Part shown: piece by piece, positions 43,392 to 51,629 of the stretch
Numbering within the stretch: position 1 is the first letter of the stretch
How the letters are laid out: each line of letters starts with the position of its first letter
From: GCA-002793235 sp965267355
GTDB taxonomy: Bacteria; Bacteroidota; Bacteroidia; Flavobacteriales_E; Vicingaceae
Direction: 5' to 3'
Length of the DNA stretch: 64,000 nucleotides
Assembly: GCA_965267355.1 (NCBI GenBank)
Contig: OZ253956.1
Span: 1,674,001-1,738,000 of the forward strand
Position numbers and translations under genes: made by a program
Notes under the pieces: model-generated
Told to the model about the DNA's origin: nothing
Databases searched by the model: none
The model's input: the letters and a program-made list of their open reading frames with translations, nothing else

Positions 43392-43781
43392 CTAAAACTG
43401 TTTATCTATTTCAACGGCTTCAAAAAGGTAAGTTTTTAGAATGGATTCATCTATATCTTCAATACTTTTAAAGTCTCGCCAAAATACTTGTTTTCTGTCA
43501 CCTTGTTCAAGATAATTAAGTTCATCTTGCATCAAATATCCTTTTGCAAAACCAAAACGAACACCTTCATAAGTTTTTTTCTTTCCCCACAAAACTGAAG
43601 CAGGCCAAATAAAACAGATGCTTCTGTTTTTAGAGTAAAAAGGTACATTAAAGCTAAGTTTTCGTTTGTAATTGATGATGGAATTTTCTACAATATTCAT
43701 GAGGTAGATTGTCATCTTTAATTCGTCTTCGGGTAGAAATTCTAAAAACTCATCTATGGTTTTAAATTTTACGTTTTGCAT
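43392..43781 (-). CDS. DUF1801 domain protein
   Basis: 129 residues with the DUF1801 pattern: TIDEFLEFLPEDELKMTIYLM, KRKLSFNVPFYSKNRSICFIWPA and GVRFGFAKGYLMQDE. The family (YdhG-like) is a small alpha/beta domain with no settled function. No signal peptide. Separate from its neighbours by about 50 bp on both sides. Confidence 0.85.
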   Translation of the reverse strand: MQNVKFKTIDEFLEFLPEDELKMTIYLMNIVENSIINYKRKLSFNVPFYSKNRSICFIWPASVLWGKKKTYEGVRFGFAKGYLMQDELNYLEQGDRKQVFWRDFKSIEDIDESILKTYLFEAVEIDKQF

Positions 43782-43841
43782 AAATACTAAAATAAGAAAG
43801 TAGATTAGAAAGATAGATTCTTAATTGTTATCTTTATCAAC

Positions 43842-44522
43842 ATGTACGAAGAAAATATAGAAGGCCCAATAATAGAATCACGACATCATGGTAATATGCC
43901 AAGCAGGGTAAGAAGAAATGTTTTGCAGTTTTTTCTGATATTGGGACTTAGTATATATTTTGTGGTATCCTTTATAATGGAGCAGGAAAGGGTGGCTTAC
44001 AATGATTATTATAGTAAAGTTTCTGATGAGTACAATAAAGAAATGATGCTTGATACTGTTTACGAAGAAACTCCTCAAGTAGAAGCGTTAAAGGAAAGAC
44101 TTGAAGATGAGATGGAGCCTGAGCATCCTACAGCTGATTATTATTATCAGAAAGCTTTAAGCAAGGAAAAAGCATATGATTTTGATGAAGCTATAGAGTA
44201 TTATACCAAAACTACTGAGTTAGCAAAAACTAATAGCAATGAAATGTTTAATGCGCTAAATAATAGAGGCTTTTTATATGCTAAGGAGTATAAGAAATAC
44301 AGTGAGGCTTTAAGTGATTTTGATAAAATAATTGAAATTGAATTGGCAAAAGTAAATTATAACAATGAGCATTTAGAAGCTGCCTATTCTAATCGGGCAT
44401 TTGTACGTAAAATGAAAGGAGATAAAGATGGTGCTTGTGATGATTTGTATAATGCACTTGCATACTGCAAACCAAGTTCTACTTCATTTATAGAAACTCA
44501 GATAGAAAAAAATTGTTGGTAA
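43842..44522 (+). CDS. Membrane-anchored TPR protein
   Basis: 226 residues: a short cytoplasmic head, one TM segment (VLQFFLILGLSIYFVVSFIM), an acidic linker, and then about three TPRs (ADYYYQKALSKEKAYDFDEAI, ALNNRGFLYAKEYKKYSEAL, AAYSNRAFVRKMKGDKDGAC) ending in Cys-rich YCKPSS and NCW. It is probably a scaffold on the outer face of the inner membrane. No partner gene is obvious; it stands alone between a minus-strand gene and the SRPBCC/ArsR operon. Confidence 0.75.
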   Translation: MYEENIEGPIIESRHHGNMPSRVRRNVLQFFLILGLSIYFVVSFIMEQERVAYNDYYSKVSDEYNKEMMLDTVYEETPQVEALKERLEDEMEPEHPTADYYYQKALSKEKAYDFDEAIEYYTKTTELAKTNSNEMFNALNNRGFLYAKEYKKYSEALSDFDKIIEIELAKVNYNNEHLEAAYSNRAFVRKMKGDKDGACDDLYNALAYCKPSSTSFIETQIEKNCW

Positions 44523-44571
44523 TCTATCTTAATTTCATAATTAATCAAGAATAACATTTTTTAAATTAAAA

Positions 44572-44626
44572 GCAACTGTTTGGTTGCGTTTTAAAATAAT
44601 TTATATATTTGCAACCGAAAGGTTGC
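44572..44626. promoter_or_regulatory. Two dyads bracketing the SRPBCC/ArsR promoter
   Basis: GCAAC-N6-GTTGC occurs at 44572-44587 and again as GCAACC-GAAA-GGTTGC at 44611-44626, centres 39 bp apart. Between them lies TATATTTG (44604-44611), with TTG candidates 17 or 21 bp upstream inside the first dyad. This fits autorepression by the ArsR-type regulator of the operon. Confidence 0.65.
44604..44611 (+). promoter_or_regulatory. -7 box of the SRPBCC/ArsR operon
   Basis: TATATTTG matches TAnnTTTG. A -33 TTG lies at 44584-44586 (17-bp spacer) or 44580-44582 (21-bp spacer). It is 48 bp before the ATG at 44659. Confidence 0.55.
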
Positions 44627-44658
44627 TTAACCGTATTATTAATTTTATTTTTACAATT

Positions 44659-45069
44659 ATGAAAGACATTATTACAAGAGAAGAAATTATTAATCACCCA
44701 GTAGAAAAAGTATGGAATGCAATTTCTAGAGCAGAAGAAATTTCTACATGGTTTATTAAAGCTGATTTTAAAGCAGAAGCAGGAACACCGTATAAGTTTA
44801 CAGCTAGTGAAGAACAAGGTTGTATTACCATTAATGGGGAAGTGAAGGAAGCAAATCCTTATACTTTAGTATATACCTGGATAGTGGAAAATACAGATGT
44901 AGAAACTACTGTAAAATGGGTGTTAGAAGATATGAATGGAAAAACTAAATTGTATTTAGAGCATTCAGGTATTGCGAATTATCCTGGAGAATCAGCAGTA
45001 AAAATGTATGAAAGCTTTAGTGGTGGTTGGACAGGATGCATTAATCAATTGCAAGAGTATTTAAGCTAA
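44659..45069 (+). CDS. SRPBCC/AHSA1-type domain protein
   Basis: 136 residues from the ATG at 44659; an upstream TTG reading would translate the operator. START-like helix-grip domain: IITREEIINHPVEKVWNAIS, ISTWFIKADFKAEAGTPYKF, YTWIVENTDVETTVKWVLED and a C-terminal helix YESFSGGWTGCINQLQEYL. The family binds small hydrophobic ligands. The gene overlaps the ArsR-type regulator by one base (TAATG), a pairing frequently seen, so the regulator probably controls it. Confidence 0.88.
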   Translation: MKDIITREEIINHPVEKVWNAISRAEEISTWFIKADFKAEAGTPYKFTASEEQGCITINGEVKEANPYTLVYTWIVENTDVETTVKWVLEDMNGKTKLYLEHSGIANYPGESAVKMYESFSGGWTGCINQLQEYLS

Positions 45070-45392
45070 TGAAGCAAGAAAAAATTAATAAAATTTTTAA
45101 AGCTATAGCTGACCCTACAAGGCGTGAGATTTTACACGCCCTTGTAGTGGCCAGTGTTGCTATGCCTATAACTGAACTGTCCGCAAAATTTGACATATCT
45201 CGCCAGGGGGTTACCAAACACATTAAAATTTTGCAGGATGCGGAGTTGATTGAAATAAAAAAGCAGGGTAGAGAAAGTATCGTTTATCCTAACCCTAAAC
45301 CATTAAAGCAAATAAGCGATTGGTTGAAGTTTTACGAAAATTTCTGGGATGATAAATTAAAAGGTTTAGTAAACTATCTGGATAATCAATAA
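45069..45392 (+). CDS. ArsR-family transcriptional regulator
   Basis: 107 residues, winged helix: INKIFKAIADPTRREILHAL, then LSAKFDISRQGVTKHIKILQ (recognition helix) and the wing IKKQGRESIVYPNPKPL. No cysteine metal site of the ArsR/SmtB type is visible, which fits the metal-independent subgroup paired with SRPBCC proteins. It is translationally coupled to the upstream gene. The paired GCAAC/GTTGC dyads at the operon promoter are the likely binding sites. Confidence 0.9.
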   Translation: MKQEKINKIFKAIADPTRREILHALVVASVAMPITELSAKFDISRQGVTKHIKILQDAELIEIKKQGRESIVYPNPKPLKQISDWLKFYENFWDDKLKGLVNYLDNQ

Positions 45393-45409
45393 ATCTATTC
45401 ATTCAGTAT

Positions 45410-46342
45410 TTACATACTTTTAATCATTTCAAACTTACTGATTTGATCAAGTTGAATGGTGGCTTGTCCGTTTTCATTACTTCCTAATATAGGAATAAAC
45501 TTAGCATTTTCAACCATTTCAGCTGGTTTGTAAGATGTTCTTACATGTATGGGTTGGTTGTAAGTTTCATCAAAAGCATTAATGAGCAGCAATAATTCTG
45601 CGTTTCTTTCTTTAAGGTCATTTAAACTTACTCCATAAATAGGGCTATCTTCATTAATGGGATGAACTACTGTCCACGATCCAGCAAAAAGGCTTATAAA
45701 GCTTATTTCTAAATCTAACGTATAAAATCGCCTGCGAGGAATATCATCTTCTATTTCAATTTGGGAGTACATCATTTTTGCTTCTGCATTAATCAACTGA
45801 CTATTTTTAGGGTTAGCAACCCTGGCCATTAGCCCTGTAATTTCTCGGTAGGGTGAGATTAGTGCATGTTCACTAAATAGCATGTTATTTTTGGGTTTAG
45901 CAAATCTTCCGTAGAGTAAACCTGTAGCAATAGCAAAGCCAAGTAAGCCAATAAAAGCCTCAAATCCAGCTACTAAGCTAATTAATTTTCCTGTAGGATG
46001 TATGCCACCATAGCCAACGGTAGTTATCGTTTGTATGCTAAAATAAAAAGCATCTAAAAAAGGATGGTCACCTGAGATGCCTTGTAATTGATCAACACCA
46101 ATGGCTACATATAGCAAAGAAAATAAGATGTTAATGAATGCAAAAGAAGCAAACAGAAACAAATAAAAACCAGCAGTTGGCATGTTTACTAACCAATGAA
46201 ATAGATCAAACCGTTCAAGAAAGCTTAACCCTTCTTTTTTAGTGTTAAATCTTCCTTTTTTGGTAATTAATCGGCTTCCTTCATTTTTTATGTCAGAGCC
46301 AAAACCACTGTTGGTTAAATCTTTTAATTTTTTTAGTACCAT
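45410..46342 (-). CDS. Inward-rectifier-type potassium channel (bacterial Kir)
   Basis: 310 residues. An N-terminal amphipathic region and two TM helices flank the pore with DAFYFSIQTITTVGYGGIHP, where TVGYG is the K+ selectivity filter. The C-terminal ~150 residues are the Kir cytoplasmic immunoglobulin-like domain (MARVANPKNSQLINAEAKMM, RRRFYTLDLEISFISLFAGSW, EDSPIYGVSL). The protein forms tetramers in the inner membrane. The gene is two bases downstream of the pirin-like gene, so both come from one transcript. A gating ligand cannot be read. Confidence 0.93.
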   Translation of the reverse strand: MVLKKLKDLTNSGFGSDIKNEGSRLITKKGRFNTKKEGLSFLERFDLFHWLVNMPTAGFYLFLFASFAFINILFSLLYVAIGVDQLQGISGDHPFLDAFYFSIQTITTVGYGGIHPTGKLISLVAGFEAFIGLLGFAIATGLLYGRFAKPKNNMLFSEHALISPYREITGLMARVANPKNSQLINAEAKMMYSQIEIEDDIPRRRFYTLDLEISFISLFAGSWTVVHPINEDSPIYGVSLNDLKERNAELLLLINAFDETYNQPIHVRTSYKPAEMVENAKFIPILGSNENGQATIQLDQISKFEMIKSM

Positions 46343-46344
46343 GC

Positions 46345-47466
46345 TTATCCTTTTTCTTCTATTCTACCATCAGCGTGTTTTGCAAAACGGCCTTTCTCTC
46401 TTGGATGAACAGGAGCATTTGTTTTCCAAGGCCATCCTCCAAACTTAGTTTGTTGGTAATCTATAAAGGCTTGTCTAATTTCTGCTTTGGTATTCATCAC
46501 CATAGGACCGTGCTGAACTACAGGTTCGTTAATTGGGTTTCCTTGGAGAATTAATAGACTTGCTGGCTCCTTACCATTTTGTATTTGTAATGATTGGTTA
46601 GATATTACTTCTGCAGCATGGTAATGTTCAATTTCTACATTCTCTATTTTAAGTCCGTTTCCTTCAAAATAGTAGATCGTACGATTAATATCTTTTAAGG
46701 AAGGAGGAATATTCCATGTTGCATGAGGTTCCATTTCTATGTTCCATATTGCCACTTCATTTTCTTTATCAAAAGCCCAAGAATCAGGTGGTGGGGCAGG
46801 TGCTTCATTACCATATAAATTCCCTACAATAACTTCTGCTTTTGTTTTATTTCCATTAGCATCTTTATGATGATAGGTTGGGATAGTATCGCTCCAAAGC
46901 ATCTTGAAGTGAGGTTCAACAAATTTGTTTTTTTTCGGAAGATTTATCCAAATTTGGAAAAGCTCCATTGGATTGTCCTTTGTTTTACTTAGCAGCGGGA
47001 ACATTTCTGCATGCTGCACACCTTTTCCAGCAGTCATCCATTGCACATCTCCATTACCATATCTTCCAGCTGCGCCTAACGAATCGGAATGATCAACCAA
47101 CCCTTTTCTTACTACAGTAATGGTTTCAAATCCACGGTGTGGATGACCAGGAAACCCAGGGACAGTTTCTCCATGATACATGCGCCAGCCGTCTTTTACC
47201 ACAAAATCTTGCCCAATGTGCCGACCTTCTAAACTTGCTTTTGGTCCCATGTTATCATTTCCTTTTGGGTAAAAATCTTCGTGGTGTACACAAAATAAAA
47301 ACGGATCTAAAGTTTCCCATTGAAAACCAAGAGGACGTATTCGTTTAATGGGCTTTTTTGTTTCAGTAGTTGCCACTTCTTTACCAAACCCTGTTTTTGC
47401 TGCGATAAAAATACCAGTTGTTGCAGCTGCTAATTTTTGAATAAAAGATCTTCTGCTATTGGTCAT
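46345..47466 (-). CDS. Pirin-family protein with Tat-type signal
   Basis: 373 residues. The N-terminus has SRRSFIQKLAAATTGIFIAA, a twin-arginine motif with a hydrophobic core. The pirin domain follows: DPFLFCVHHEDFYPKG, PGHPHRGFETITVV, GDVQWMTAGKGVQHAEM. The His/Glu metal site of pirins (HPHRGFETIT plus HAE) is present. The C-terminal cupin ends VQHGPMVMNTKAEIRQAF. Pirins are usually cytoplasmic, so export is notable. It is cotranscribed with the Kir channel. Confidence 0.9.
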   Translation of the reverse strand: MTNSRRSFIQKLAAATTGIFIAAKTGFGKEVATTETKKPIKRIRPLGFQWETLDPFLFCVHHEDFYPKGNDNMGPKASLEGRHIGQDFVVKDGWRMYHGETVPGFPGHPHRGFETITVVRKGLVDHSDSLGAAGRYGNGDVQWMTAGKGVQHAEMFPLLSKTKDNPMELFQIWINLPKKNKFVEPHFKMLWSDTIPTYHHKDANGNKTKAEVIVGNLYGNEAPAPPPDSWAFDKENEVAIWNIEMEPHATWNIPPSLKDINRTIYYFEGNGLKIENVEIEHYHAAEVISNQSLQIQNGKEPASLLILQGNPINEPVVQHGPMVMNTKAEIRQAFIDYQQTKFGGWPWKTNAPVHPREKGRFAKHADGRIEEKG

Positions 47467-47512
47467 TTGTTTATTTTTAAGCTAAAATTAAGTGTTTTAA
47501 TTTTAAGTGGAT

Positions 47513-47953
47513 ATGGAAAATAAGGTAGTGTTGTCTAGCCGAGTTACCGTTTTGTATAAATTGATATTACCCATTTTTTGGATAGTGGTAACCCTGTTGT
47601 TATGGGTAGCCGCCATTGCTTTAATTGGTGAACCTGATGGTGAAGCTTTACTGGTTATTGCAGCCGTTTTTACGGGTTTGTTTTTGCTACTGATGTTTCC
47701 ACCTATGTTTGTGCAAAAGGTAAGTTATGATGATAACTACTTATATGTTTACAATTACCGAAACACTCAACAAATATCATTAAGTAGCGTAAAGAAAGTG
47801 CACCGCTGGATGTTTTACTTTTACAAGATAAGTTACACCAACGAAGCTGGTGAACAAAAAGGTGTTTTACTACTACCCAGCTTTGAGCAACGTTTAGAAG
47901 CCATGATGGGTATGCCAGCTAATTTGGAAGAATTTGAGGAGAAAATTTCTTAA
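47513..47953 (+). CDS. Membrane protein with PH-like tail, unknown function
   Basis: 146 residues from the ATG at 47513; a GTG two codons earlier is also possible. Two adjacent TM segments (LILPIFWIVVTLLLWVAAIA and LLVIAAVFTGLFLLLMFPP) are followed by a beta-rich domain: VQKVSYDDNYLYVYNYRNTQ, ISLSSVKKVHRWMF. This layout resembles bacterial PH domains of the YdbT type. It is divergent from the pirin gene and ten bases before the secreted protein gene. Confidence 0.65.
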   Translation: MENKVVLSSRVTVLYKLILPIFWIVVTLLLWVAAIALIGEPDGEALLVIAAVFTGLFLLLMFPPMFVQKVSYDDNYLYVYNYRNTQQISLSSVKKVHRWMFYFYKISYTNEAGEQKGVLLLPSFEQRLEAMMGMPANLEEFEEKIS

Positions 47954-47962
47954 CTTAGGAGA

Positions 47963-48517
47963 ATGAAAAACTTCATTTTAATATTATTTGTTTTTATAAC
48001 AATTGCAACTCAAGCACAAGTAAAAAATGTACAAGAAAAAGTAGATTGGGAGACTCCACAAACCTATACAGTTAAGAGTTTTACATTTAAATCAGATAAG
48101 TTTAATTATGGTTGTGAAGATTGTAAAGTGTTAGCACTTAAAACCAATCAAGGAATTATGGGATATTATGTGGTAGGAGAGGGATGGTACACAACAGTTT
48201 CCAATAAAGATAAAAGAATGGCTGGTGCTGTTTTGTTTAAGTTTAACCCAGCTGATAAAGACAAGTTATTAACTCAAACAAATCCTGTTGATTTTGAAGA
48301 TGAGAACTTTACAAAAAGCAGTGTAGCTATTTTAAAATCTACTGCATTTAGAAGAAGTTATCATAAAAATATGGATGCCTATATTCCTTCAATAGGAGAT
48401 TTTTCTGTGGTACTTTTTACAGAAGAGGGTAGAGAGATATTAATTTCTGTTTCTAAAACAATGAAACAAGTGTTATACTACGATTTTAGTAGTAGAAAGA
48501 AATTAAGCAAATATTAA
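47963..48517 (+). CDS. Secreted protein of unknown function
   Basis: 184 residues with a signal peptide (KNFILILFVFITIATQAQ). The mature domain includes YGCEDCKVLALKTNQGIMGYYVVGEGWY and FRRSYHKNMDAYIPS, then FSVVLFTEEGREILIS. One CEDC pair is present. No family recognised. Likely co-transcribed with the membrane protein just upstream (nine-base gap). The 3' end is near the convergent symporter gene. Confidence 0.6.
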   Translation: MKNFILILFVFITIATQAQVKNVQEKVDWETPQTYTVKSFTFKSDKFNYGCEDCKVLALKTNQGIMGYYVVGEGWYTTVSNKDKRMAGAVLFKFNPADKDKLLTQTNPVDFEDENFTKSSVAILKSTAFRRSYHKNMDAYIPSIGDFSVVLFTEEGREILISVSKTMKQVLYYDFSSRKKLSKY

Positions 48518-48537
48518 AAATTAGGCATCCGGTTAAT

Positions 48538-50022
48538 TTATGCCAATTTATGAGTTGTAGATTTACTCACAATTGCTCCAATTAACATAGCTAATAAAAA
48601 AGCTGGTCCTAGTTCTCCTAATTTCTCAAAATAAATCCCAATCCCTTCTATAGAGGTAAATCCAAATTTAAAAAGAGGTACAGATAAAAAACCTGTTATC
48701 ATAGAAGCGATAGCTCCTTTTTCATTAAAGCCTTTCCAAAAAATAGAAAGAATAATAGTAGGGCAAAAGGTAGCTGCAATGCCCGACCAGCCAAATATGG
48801 CAAACCAAAAGATGGTTCTATCAGGTGAAGAAATAGCAACAATTAACGCAACTACTAAAGCTAGTAATGCTAACGCTAGAGTAATTATTCTGGAAATTTT
48901 AGAAAGGTCTTTTTCGGTTTTATTCGGTTTAAATATTTGCTGATAAAAATCTCGGGTAATGGCGCTAGAAGCAACTATTAACAACGAATCTATGGTGGAC
49001 ATGATGGCTGAAAGTACCGCAGCAATGTATATTCCAATTAACGATAAGGGCATTACTTTTTCTACTAGTAAGGGCAATACATTTTGTGCACCATTTCCCA
49101 GAATCTCTTCAGGAGACTGACCAATTTCAGTTAATAAATGCCTACCATACATGCCAATTAGCACTGCACACGAATCTGTAATAATGGTAAATACAATGGC
49201 CACCCACCTTCCTTTTCTAATTTCTGAAGTGTCTTTAATAGACATAAAACGGATAAAGAGTTGAGGTGATCCCATAAAACCTAAACCAATAAAAGCATAT
49301 CCCAAAATGGTAAATAAGTTCCCTATATTAAAACCACCTTCTCCCCAAATGTTCAAGAAAGAAGGATCTAAAGCTTGTAAATCTTGAGATACTGAAACCG
49401 TTGGCTCTATGGCAAAATAGGCCACTACTGGCAATAGCATTAAGCCTAGTAACATTACAATACCTTGAAATAAATCTGACCAAACTACCGCTACAAAGCC
49501 ACCAGTAAAAATGTAAGTGAGTACGATAAAAAAACCAAGTATAGCACCTGTAAAATAGTTCCAACCTAAAAAGGATTCAAAAGCAGAGCCTGTGGCATCT
49601 ATTTGGGCGCTAACGTAAATAATAACAAATAATGATAGAGCAGTAGCAGCTATAATCCGTAGGGTATGGCTACCAGATTTAAACCTACTTACCAAATAAT
49701 CGGGGATGGTAATGGAGTTGTATTTATCCGAAAGTTCTTTAAAACGTTCAGCCATAAAAAACCAGGCAATGGAAACACCCAGCACTTCACCCAACACTAC
49801 CCAAAAAGCAGATGCACCAACCATGGCTCCCAAACCGGTTAAACCCAATAATAACCATGCCGATTCACCTGTTGCTCTGGATGAAAAAGCTACTGCCCAA
49901 AAGCCTAATTTTTTTCCACCAACATAATAATCCTTAATGTCTTTTACCTTTTTAGAAGCTAAATAGCCTATTAAAAAAAGAATACCAAAATAGATAAATA
50001 GGATGATGTATTTGGTGAGCAT
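48538..50022 (-). CDS. Sodium:solute symporter, proline symporter-like
   Basis: 494 residues with 12-13 TM helices. SSS-family motifs: KKVKDIKDYYVGGKKLGFWAV, SSRATGESAWLLLGLTG, YSLSSI-like SDKYNSITIPDYLVSRF and GGFVAVVWSDLFQGIVMLLG. It closely resembles the sodium/proline (PutP-type) group, with a Na+ site region SAIMSTIDSLLIVASSAITRDFY. It is expected to import an amino acid or similar solute with sodium. It is monocistronic; substrate identity is likely but unproven. Confidence 0.88.
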   Translation of the reverse strand: MLTKYIILFIYFGILFLIGYLASKKVKDIKDYYVGGKKLGFWAVAFSSRATGESAWLLLGLTGLGAMVGASAFWVVLGEVLGVSIAWFFMAERFKELSDKYNSITIPDYLVSRFKSGSHTLRIIAATALSLFVIIYVSAQIDATGSAFESFLGWNYFTGAILGFFIVLTYIFTGGFVAVVWSDLFQGIVMLLGLMLLPVVAYFAIEPTVSVSQDLQALDPSFLNIWGEGGFNIGNLFTILGYAFIGLGFMGSPQLFIRFMSIKDTSEIRKGRWVAIVFTIITDSCAVLIGMYGRHLLTEIGQSPEEILGNGAQNVLPLLVEKVMPLSLIGIYIAAVLSAIMSTIDSLLIVASSAITRDFYQQIFKPNKTEKDLSKISRIITLALALLALVVALIVAISSPDRTIFWFAIFGWSGIAATFCPTIILSIFWKGFNEKGAIASMITGFLSVPLFKFGFTSIEGIGIYFEKLGELGPAFLLAMLIGAIVSKSTTHKLA

Positions 50023-50103
50023 TAGTTTGATTTAGTGTGTTTACTAAACTACGGTTTTTTAATCTTGTTCTCTTTAAAAGTGTAAAATTTGTATTTTTAA
50101 AGG

Positions 50104-50799
50104 ATGAAATTTATATTATTTATAACGGTTTTAAGTATTGTTTCAATAGATACTTTTTCTCAATCAAATGATTCCATCAAGACACAAGATTTATCAATTG
50201 AGCATGATACTATTGATGGAGAAGTTTATACTATAGTTGAAAGTATGCCTGAGTTTTCTGGGGGACAAAAAGAGATGTTTATGTATTTAGCTCAAAACAT
50301 TCGTTATCCAGTAGAAGCTAAAGCTAATGGAATTCAAGGAAAAGTGTTTGTTAATTTTATAGTAGGAAAAGAAGGTGAGGTAAGAGATGTAAAAGTGATA
50401 AGAAGTATTGACCCTTATTTAGATGCTGAAGCTGTTCGTGTGGTTAGTGAAATGCCAAATTGGACACCAGGAACACAAAGAGGAAACAAAGTATCGGTTT
50501 CGTATAATTTACCTATTACTTTTAAGCTAGGAATTGAAAATTTACCACCGAAAAGTGAAGCAGAAAAATTACTTGAGCAAGCAATTAAATTTCATGAGAA
50601 AAAGAATTATGAAAAAGCTATAGAATTATACACAACTGCTATTAACAAAAATGAAACTTTTGTAATAGCTTACTATAATAGAGGATTATGTTATAATAAA
50701 ATAAATAATTTGGATAAGGCTTGTAAGGATTGGAATGAAGCAAAAAAAATGGGAGAAAAAGATGCCAAAGATTTAATTAAAAAGTATTGTAAAGATTAA
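50104..50799 (+). CDS. TonB C-terminal domain plus TPR protein (A)
   Basis: 231 residues. Signal peptide ending DTFSQ, then a TonB C-terminal domain: MPEFSGGQKEMFMYLAQNI, GIQGKVFVNFIVGKEGEV, then PNWTPGTQRGNKVSVSYNLP. Two TPRs follow (AIKFHEKKNYEKAIELYTTA, IAYYNRGLCYNKINNLDKAC). It lacks the inner-membrane anchor and Pro-rich linker of true TonB, so it is periplasmic and probably not an energy transducer. It is related to the two minus-strand genes at 50877 and 51630. Confidence 0.82.
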   Translation: MKFILFITVLSIVSIDTFSQSNDSIKTQDLSIEHDTIDGEVYTIVESMPEFSGGQKEMFMYLAQNIRYPVEAKANGIQGKVFVNFIVGKEGEVRDVKVIRSIDPYLDAEAVRVVSEMPNWTPGTQRGNKVSVSYNLPITFKLGIENLPPKSEAEKLLEQAIKFHEKKNYEKAIELYTTAINKNETFVIAYYNRGLCYNKINNLDKACKDWNEAKKMGEKDAKDLIKKYCKD

Positions 50800-50876
50800 T
50801 CAAGTAAAATGAAGAATTTAGTTTTAACTAGTTTTTAATTAAATACAAAAAGATTTCCCTAATCAAACAGAGAGTC

Positions 50877-51614
50877 TTATCGGTTTTTTAAAGCAAAATT
50901 TATAGGTAAATTAAATGAAACACTTACTTTTTCACCATCTTGTTCTCCAGGTATCCAATTTGGCATTGCCTCAACTACTCTTTTTGCTTCTTCGTCTAAC
51001 AAAGAATGAACACCTCTAAGAATTTTCACATTCTCTATGGTTCCAGTTTTAGAAACGGTAAAGTTGACGAATATTTTTCCAGTTATTCCATTCCTTTTTG
51101 CTTTTTTTGGATATTGAATATTTTCTGATAAATAAGTCATTAAGCCTTGAATTCCATTTTTTGGATAAGATGGCATAATTTGATAGTCAAAATGTTCAAT
51201 TTCATTCCCTTCTTCGTCAAAACATTTACCTTCATGGAAATTGCCACTCAAAAATAGGTCTTCACGTTTTAGTTTTCCATTAGACCAGTAAGTAATTACT
51301 TTTCCGTCAATTATACCATAAGCGTAGGTTACAGACGACTTCAATTGTTTATTGCTGTAATATTCTAACCATTCTCCATGCTGTTTACCTTCTTTATTGT
51401 AATTACCTTTCTCCCTTAATACTCCATCATCAAACCATTCTTGATACATACCAAGCTTTCTATCTTTTTCATTTATATGGTATCTTTCTTTAAGTTGTCC
51501 ATTATCAAAAAAAACTTCTACAAGTTTTGGGTAAGTAATATTTTCTGTTGTATCAGTTTGACAGAATGATATTAGAGGAAGTAATATCAGGGAAAAGACA
51601 AGATTTTTTTTCAT
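50877..51614 (-). CDS. MORN-repeat plus TonB C-terminal domain protein (B)
   Basis: 245 residues from the ATG at 51614 (a TTG 15 bases upstream abuts the previous stop). Signal peptide, about five MORN/YwqK-type repeats (VEVFFDNGQLKERYHIN, YQEWFDDGVLREKGNYN, WLEYYSNKQLKSSVTYAYG) and a TonB-C domain (MPSYPKNGIQGLMTYLSENI, GKIFVNFTVSKTGTIENVKI, PNWIPGEQDGEKVSVSF). Toxin-antitoxin or signalling links are known for YwqK-like repeats, but the role here is open. Downstream of and probably cotranscribed with protein C. Confidence 0.78.
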   Translation of the reverse strand: MKKNLVFSLILLPLISFCQTDTTENITYPKLVEVFFDNGQLKERYHINEKDRKLGMYQEWFDDGVLREKGNYNKEGKQHGEWLEYYSNKQLKSSVTYAYGIIDGKVITYWSNGKLKREDLFLSGNFHEGKCFDEEGNEIEHFDYQIMPSYPKNGIQGLMTYLSENIQYPKKAKRNGITGKIFVNFTVSKTGTIENVKILRGVHSLLDEEAKRVVEAMPNWIPGEQDGEKVSVSFNLPINFALKNR

Positions 51615-51629
51615 TTCACTAAGGTACAA

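Noticed and set aside
49328..49564. Minus-strand ORF in another frame within the symporter gene
   Set aside because: Same-strand out-of-frame reading inside a clear transporter gene.
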